Source: Verrucomicrobiaceae bacterium UBA1938
Lineage (GTDB): Bacteria > Verrucomicrobiota > Verrucomicrobiia > Verrucomicrobiales > Verrucomicrobiaceae
DNA length: 64,000 nt
Assembly (NCBI GenBank): GCA_002336895.1
Contig: DDFC01000036.1
Location: 185,270-249,269, forward strand
Direction of reading: 5' to 3'
Shown here: positions 62,002 to 64,000 of the stretch, piece after piece
Numbering within the stretch: position 1 is the stretch's first letter
Layout: every line of letters begins with the position of its first letter
Program-made: the position numbers and the translations under genes
Notes under the pieces: generated by a model
Databases searched by the model: none
The model's input: only the letters and a program-made list of their open reading frames with translations
Told to the model about the DNA's origin: nothing

Positions 62002-62019
62002 ATGTTCTTAGCCATGTTC
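62002..62019. repeat. Right-end integrase arm-type motif (putative)
   Basis: ATGTTCTTAGCCATGTTC, one base different from 21719-21736, followed by TTAG so that ATGTTCTTAG is repeated (62014-62023). GCTGGAC precedes at 61985, as at the left end. Confidence 0.6.
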
Positions 62020-62043
62020 TTAGTTGACCTTCCAAACATGCCT

Positions 62044-62061
62044 ACCACGTTGATTTTCAAC

Positions 62062-62066
<5 letters not shown>
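62044..62066. repeat. Palindrome at the tRNA-Met/island junction
   Basis: ACCACGTTGA (62044-62053) and TCAACGTGGT (62057-62066) form a perfect 10-bp stem with a TTT loop. The right arm includes the tRNA ACCA. It could serve as tRNA terminator and/or recombinase core site; the left junction has a similar but imperfect hairpin. Confidence 0.65.
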
Positions 62067-62137
<71 letters not shown>

Positions 62138-62144
62138 ATTGCGA

Positions 62145-62219
62145 TGGCTCCTGAGGTAGGGTTCGAACCTACGACCTAGTGGTTAACAGCCACCCGCTCT
62201 ACCGCTGAGCTACTCAGGA
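62145..62219 (-). tRNA. tRNA-Asn (GTT)
   Basis: On the minus strand TCCTGAG pairs with CTCAGGA, then discriminator G and encoded CCA. Anticodon loop CTGTTAA gives anticodon GTT; T-arm GTTCGAACC. It lies 7 nt upstream of tRNA-Met and is likely cotranscribed with it. Confidence 0.95.
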
Positions 62220-62314
62220 ATCATTTCTTTTTCCCTCCCGAAGAAGGGGGCGAGATTGATAGACGGTCCTACCAAGCGCGCAAGTATTTTATCACAATGA
62301 ATTGAAGTGTTTTT

Positions 62315-63625
62315 TCAACCCACTGCGTTTGCCTGCAGCAAAGCGGGCAGCAGACCACGCTGGCGGTAGAACTCCACCTCAGCCTGCCCTGTGGCTTCCA
62401 GGTCGCTGCGGATCGCTGCGGCATCACGCTCTCCAGCGACGTGCTCACGGATGAGCGCAGTCTTGCGTGCCTGGAGATCGAGGAACTCAATGTCCACCAC
62501 CGGGGTCTGGGGCCATTTGCCCTCGGCCTGGCCCGCTTTGAGCACCTGCTTGAAAGGGACCCCGGCTTTCTGAGCCTGGGTCTTCGCTTCATTGATGCCG
62601 GCATACCATTCGGGGTGCACGATACGGTAGTAGTCACGCATGGCCTGCTTGTTGTAGTGGATGACGAGCTTGCGGCCTTCCACCTCAAGGAAGGTGGTGC
62701 CACGGAAGGAGTCAGCGTCGATGGTGTCCACAAAGAGCAGTTCCTCGCGGTCCACGGCAAATTCCCACTTCAGATCCCAGAGAAGAAGACCTGCGCTTTC
62801 CAGCAGCTCGCGCACAGCCCAGCCGCCCAGGATGGCCAGCTTCACGGTATGCAGGAAGTCATCGCTGCTGAGTCCGGACATCATGAGGGCCTCCTGCTTG
62901 CTCACGGCACGGTCTTCGGGCTCGTACTTGCTGGTGAGGTCATAAATCGGGCGCTCCAGCATCTCCCATACACCCATGGGCTTGGAGAGGCCCAGTTCCT
63001 GCTCATAGCTGCGTTTGGCAGTCTCGCTCAGGCTCTGATATTTCTTCAAGATGGAGGAGCCGCTGGTGACCCCAAAGCGCACGATGTACTCCAGCGGCAC
63101 CACATAGGTGGCGCTCTGGTGAAACTGCGCATAGTCAAAGACGTGCGTGCCCAGCAACGTGCGCTGCGGCGGGTGCATCACGGGAAAACGGCGCACGACA
63201 TTGTAGCAGCTGGGATTGGCAGGCAGGCCGGAGCGTACGATCTCGCCGGTGACCGCGTCCACCATGCCAATGTGGTGCGTGGAGGCGCCGCGCTCCAGCA
63301 TCAGTTCCAGGGGGCCGGTCAGCAGTTCCTTGCGCCAGGCGGCGTCCATGGGGGTGCTCTCGATGGCAGCTTTCACGCGCTGCCAGGTCTCCGGCTGACC
63401 AAGGCGGGAATACATGGCGTGGCGGAAGATGGCGCGGTTGAGGTCATTTCCCTCGATGTTGAAAATGGAGCCCACATCGAAGACCGAGCCTGCGGGGGTG
63501 GTTTCACAGACGACAAAACCCGGGTGATCCGGCACGGCGTAGAGGTTCTGCACGGAGCCGCGATAAACGGGCTGGCCGAGCTTGGAGAGGTCGAGATGCG
63601 TGGGCGCTGGGGCGGGATGGGACAT
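62315..63625 (-). CDS. purC: Long-form SAICAR synthase (PurC)
   Basis: A 436-residue protein from ATG 63625 (longer in-frame starts at the left would run into the divergent glnS leader). N-terminus VYRGSVQNLYAVPDHPGFVVCETTPAGSVFDVGSIF corresponds to the ATP-grasp-like start of SAICAR synthase (GKVRDIYEV..., SAFDV). Then PLEYIVRFGVTSGSSILKKY, WDLKWEFAVDREELLFVDTIDADSFR (catalytic metal/phosphate region) and a helical end. It joins aspartate to CAIR in purine synthesis. It is about 180 residues longer than E. coli PurC, as in some Verrucomicrobia. Confidence 0.8.
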   Translation of the reverse strand: MSHPAPAPTHLDLSKLGQPVYRGSVQNLYAVPDHPGFVVCETTPAGSVFDVGSIFNIEGNDLNRAIFRHAMYSRLGQPETWQRVKAAIESTPMDAAWRKELLTGPLELMLERGASTHHIGMVDAVTGEIVRSGLPANPSCYNVVRRFPVMHPPQRTLLGTHVFDYAQFHQSATYVVPLEYIVRFGVTSGSSILKKYQSLSETAKRSYEQELGLSKPMGVWEMLERPIYDLTSKYEPEDRAVSKQEALMMSGLSSDDFLHTVKLAILGGWAVRELLESAGLLLWDLKWEFAVDREELLFVDTIDADSFRGTTFLEVEGRKLVIHYNKQAMRDYYRIVHPEWYAGINEAKTQAQKAGVPFKQVLKAGQAEGKWPQTPVVDIEFLDLQARKTALIREHVAGERDAAAIRSDLEATGQAEVEFYRQRGLLPALLQANAVG

Positions 63626-63684
63626 GGTTGCGGGGAAAAACAACGGATTCCGCCCCTGTGCAACTGCGAACAGAGAAGCGCGAA

Positions 63685-63713
63685 CTTTGAACTTTACACT
63701 TTGAACTTTACAC
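63685..63713. repeat. Short tandem repeat between purC and glnS
   Basis: Two copies of a 14-bp unit (CTTTGAACTTTACA). It lies in the purC/glnS promoter interval. Confidence 0.6.
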
Positions 63714-63737
63714 TTCCGGCCCAAACTCCGCCCTTCC

Positions 63738-64000
63738 ATGTCCGAAGCCGCAGCCCCCTCCCCCGCCTCCCTCGATTTCATCCGTGAAATGATCGCCTCC
63801 GATCTCGCCGCTGGTCGGAACGGCGGCCAGGTCGTGACCCGTTTCCCACCGGAGCCCAACGGCTACCTGCACATCGGCCATGCCAAGAGCATCTGCCTGA
63901 ACTTCGGCCTGGCGCGCGACTTCGGCGGCGCCTGCCACCTGCGCTTCGACGACACCAACCCCGAGAAGGAGGAGCTGGAGTACGTCAACGCCATCAAGGA
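63738..64000 (+). CDS. glnS: Glutaminyl-tRNA synthetase (N-terminal part; runs off window)
   Basis: The first 87 residues from ATG 63738 are visible. FIREMIASDLAAGRNGG, then TRFPPEPNGYLHIGHAKSICLNFGLA with the class I HIGH motif, and CHLRFDDTNPEKEELEYVNAIK are typical of bacterial GlnRS (FDDTNPEKE separates it from GluRS). It charges tRNA-Gln with glutamine. The rest is outside the window. Divergent from purC. Confidence 0.95.
   Translation, partial: MSEAAAPSPASLDFIREMIASDLAAGRNGGQVVTRFPPEPNGYLHIGHAKSICLNFGLARDFGGACHLRFDDTNPEKEELEYVNAIK

Noticed and set aside
62441..63787. Plus-strand frame of 448 codons opposite purC
   Set aside because: The minus strand carries a coherent SAICAR synthase; this frame has no recognisable domain and is a high-GC shadow.

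Overview
The window looks like a chromosome segment from a verrucomicrobial bacterium (Verrucomicrobiaceae/Prosthecobacter-like). This rests on the high-GC coding style, the planctomycete/verrucomicrobial secreted PSCyt-WD40-DUF1549 protein at the left edge, the CehA/McbA-type secreted metallohydrolase, and a long-form SAICAR synthase next to glnS. Assignment below phylum is inference. No rRNA, CRISPR array or classical insertion sequence was seen.

Layout. (1) 1-21456 is ordinary chromosome: a PSCyt/DUF1549 protein (cut by the left edge), a membrane acyltransferase, a PHP-domain metallohydrolase with cdd and a hexose-6-phosphate mutarotase, a PaaK-like adenylate-forming enzyme, a LolD/MacB-type ABC pair followed by ruvB, a VWA-domain membrane protein, an amino-acid permease, an MFS transporter and panB. 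(2) 21595-62092 is an integrated genomic island of about 40.5 kb in the 3' end of an elongator tRNA-Met(CAT) gene. A perfect 31-bp direct repeat marks the ends: the intact tRNA is at the right end (62063-62137, minus strand) and a 3' tRNA fragment is at the left end, next to a tyrosine integrase. A second shared motif (ATGTTCTTAGCYATGTTC) lies just inside each end and looks like integrase arm sites. (3) 62145-64000 returns to chromosome: tRNA-Asn, purC and the start of glnS.

Inside the island. The left third (22935-30746) is a DNA-processing module: an orphan 355-aa gene, several small proteins, a Cas4/RecB-like nuclease, two overlapping small membrane-protein genes, a WGR-domain ATP-dependent DNA ligase, a beta sliding clamp with an unusual 110-aa tail, a DUF932 protein and an XRE repressor. 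Hairpins, most followed by T-runs, separate many of these genes. The middle and right (32048-57277) form a metal-resistance region with three complete but non-redundant HME-RND tripartite pumps, a P1B-type Zn/Cd/Pb ATPase, several small secreted Cys/His-rich proteins, and a CnrY-CnrX-CnrH-like anti-sigma/sensor/ECF-sigma cassette. Two promoter-like sites with identical elements and identical spacing lie upstream of the sigma cassette and upstream of the third (Cu/Ag) pump operon, suggesting an autoregulated ECF regulon. The right end holds a gene-poor stretch with a dense GTAC cluster, a group II intron whose HNH domain looks degenerate, and two small HTH (excisionase/AlpA-like) genes.

Best candidates for something new: the hairpin-punctuated nuclease/ligase/tailed-clamp module, the CnrYXH-like circuit with its two-site promoter motif outside Proteobacteria, and the secreted CxxCxxxEYACTC small-protein family that ends two of the pump operons. 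No relaxase or type IV secretion genes were seen, so the island does not look self-conjugative.
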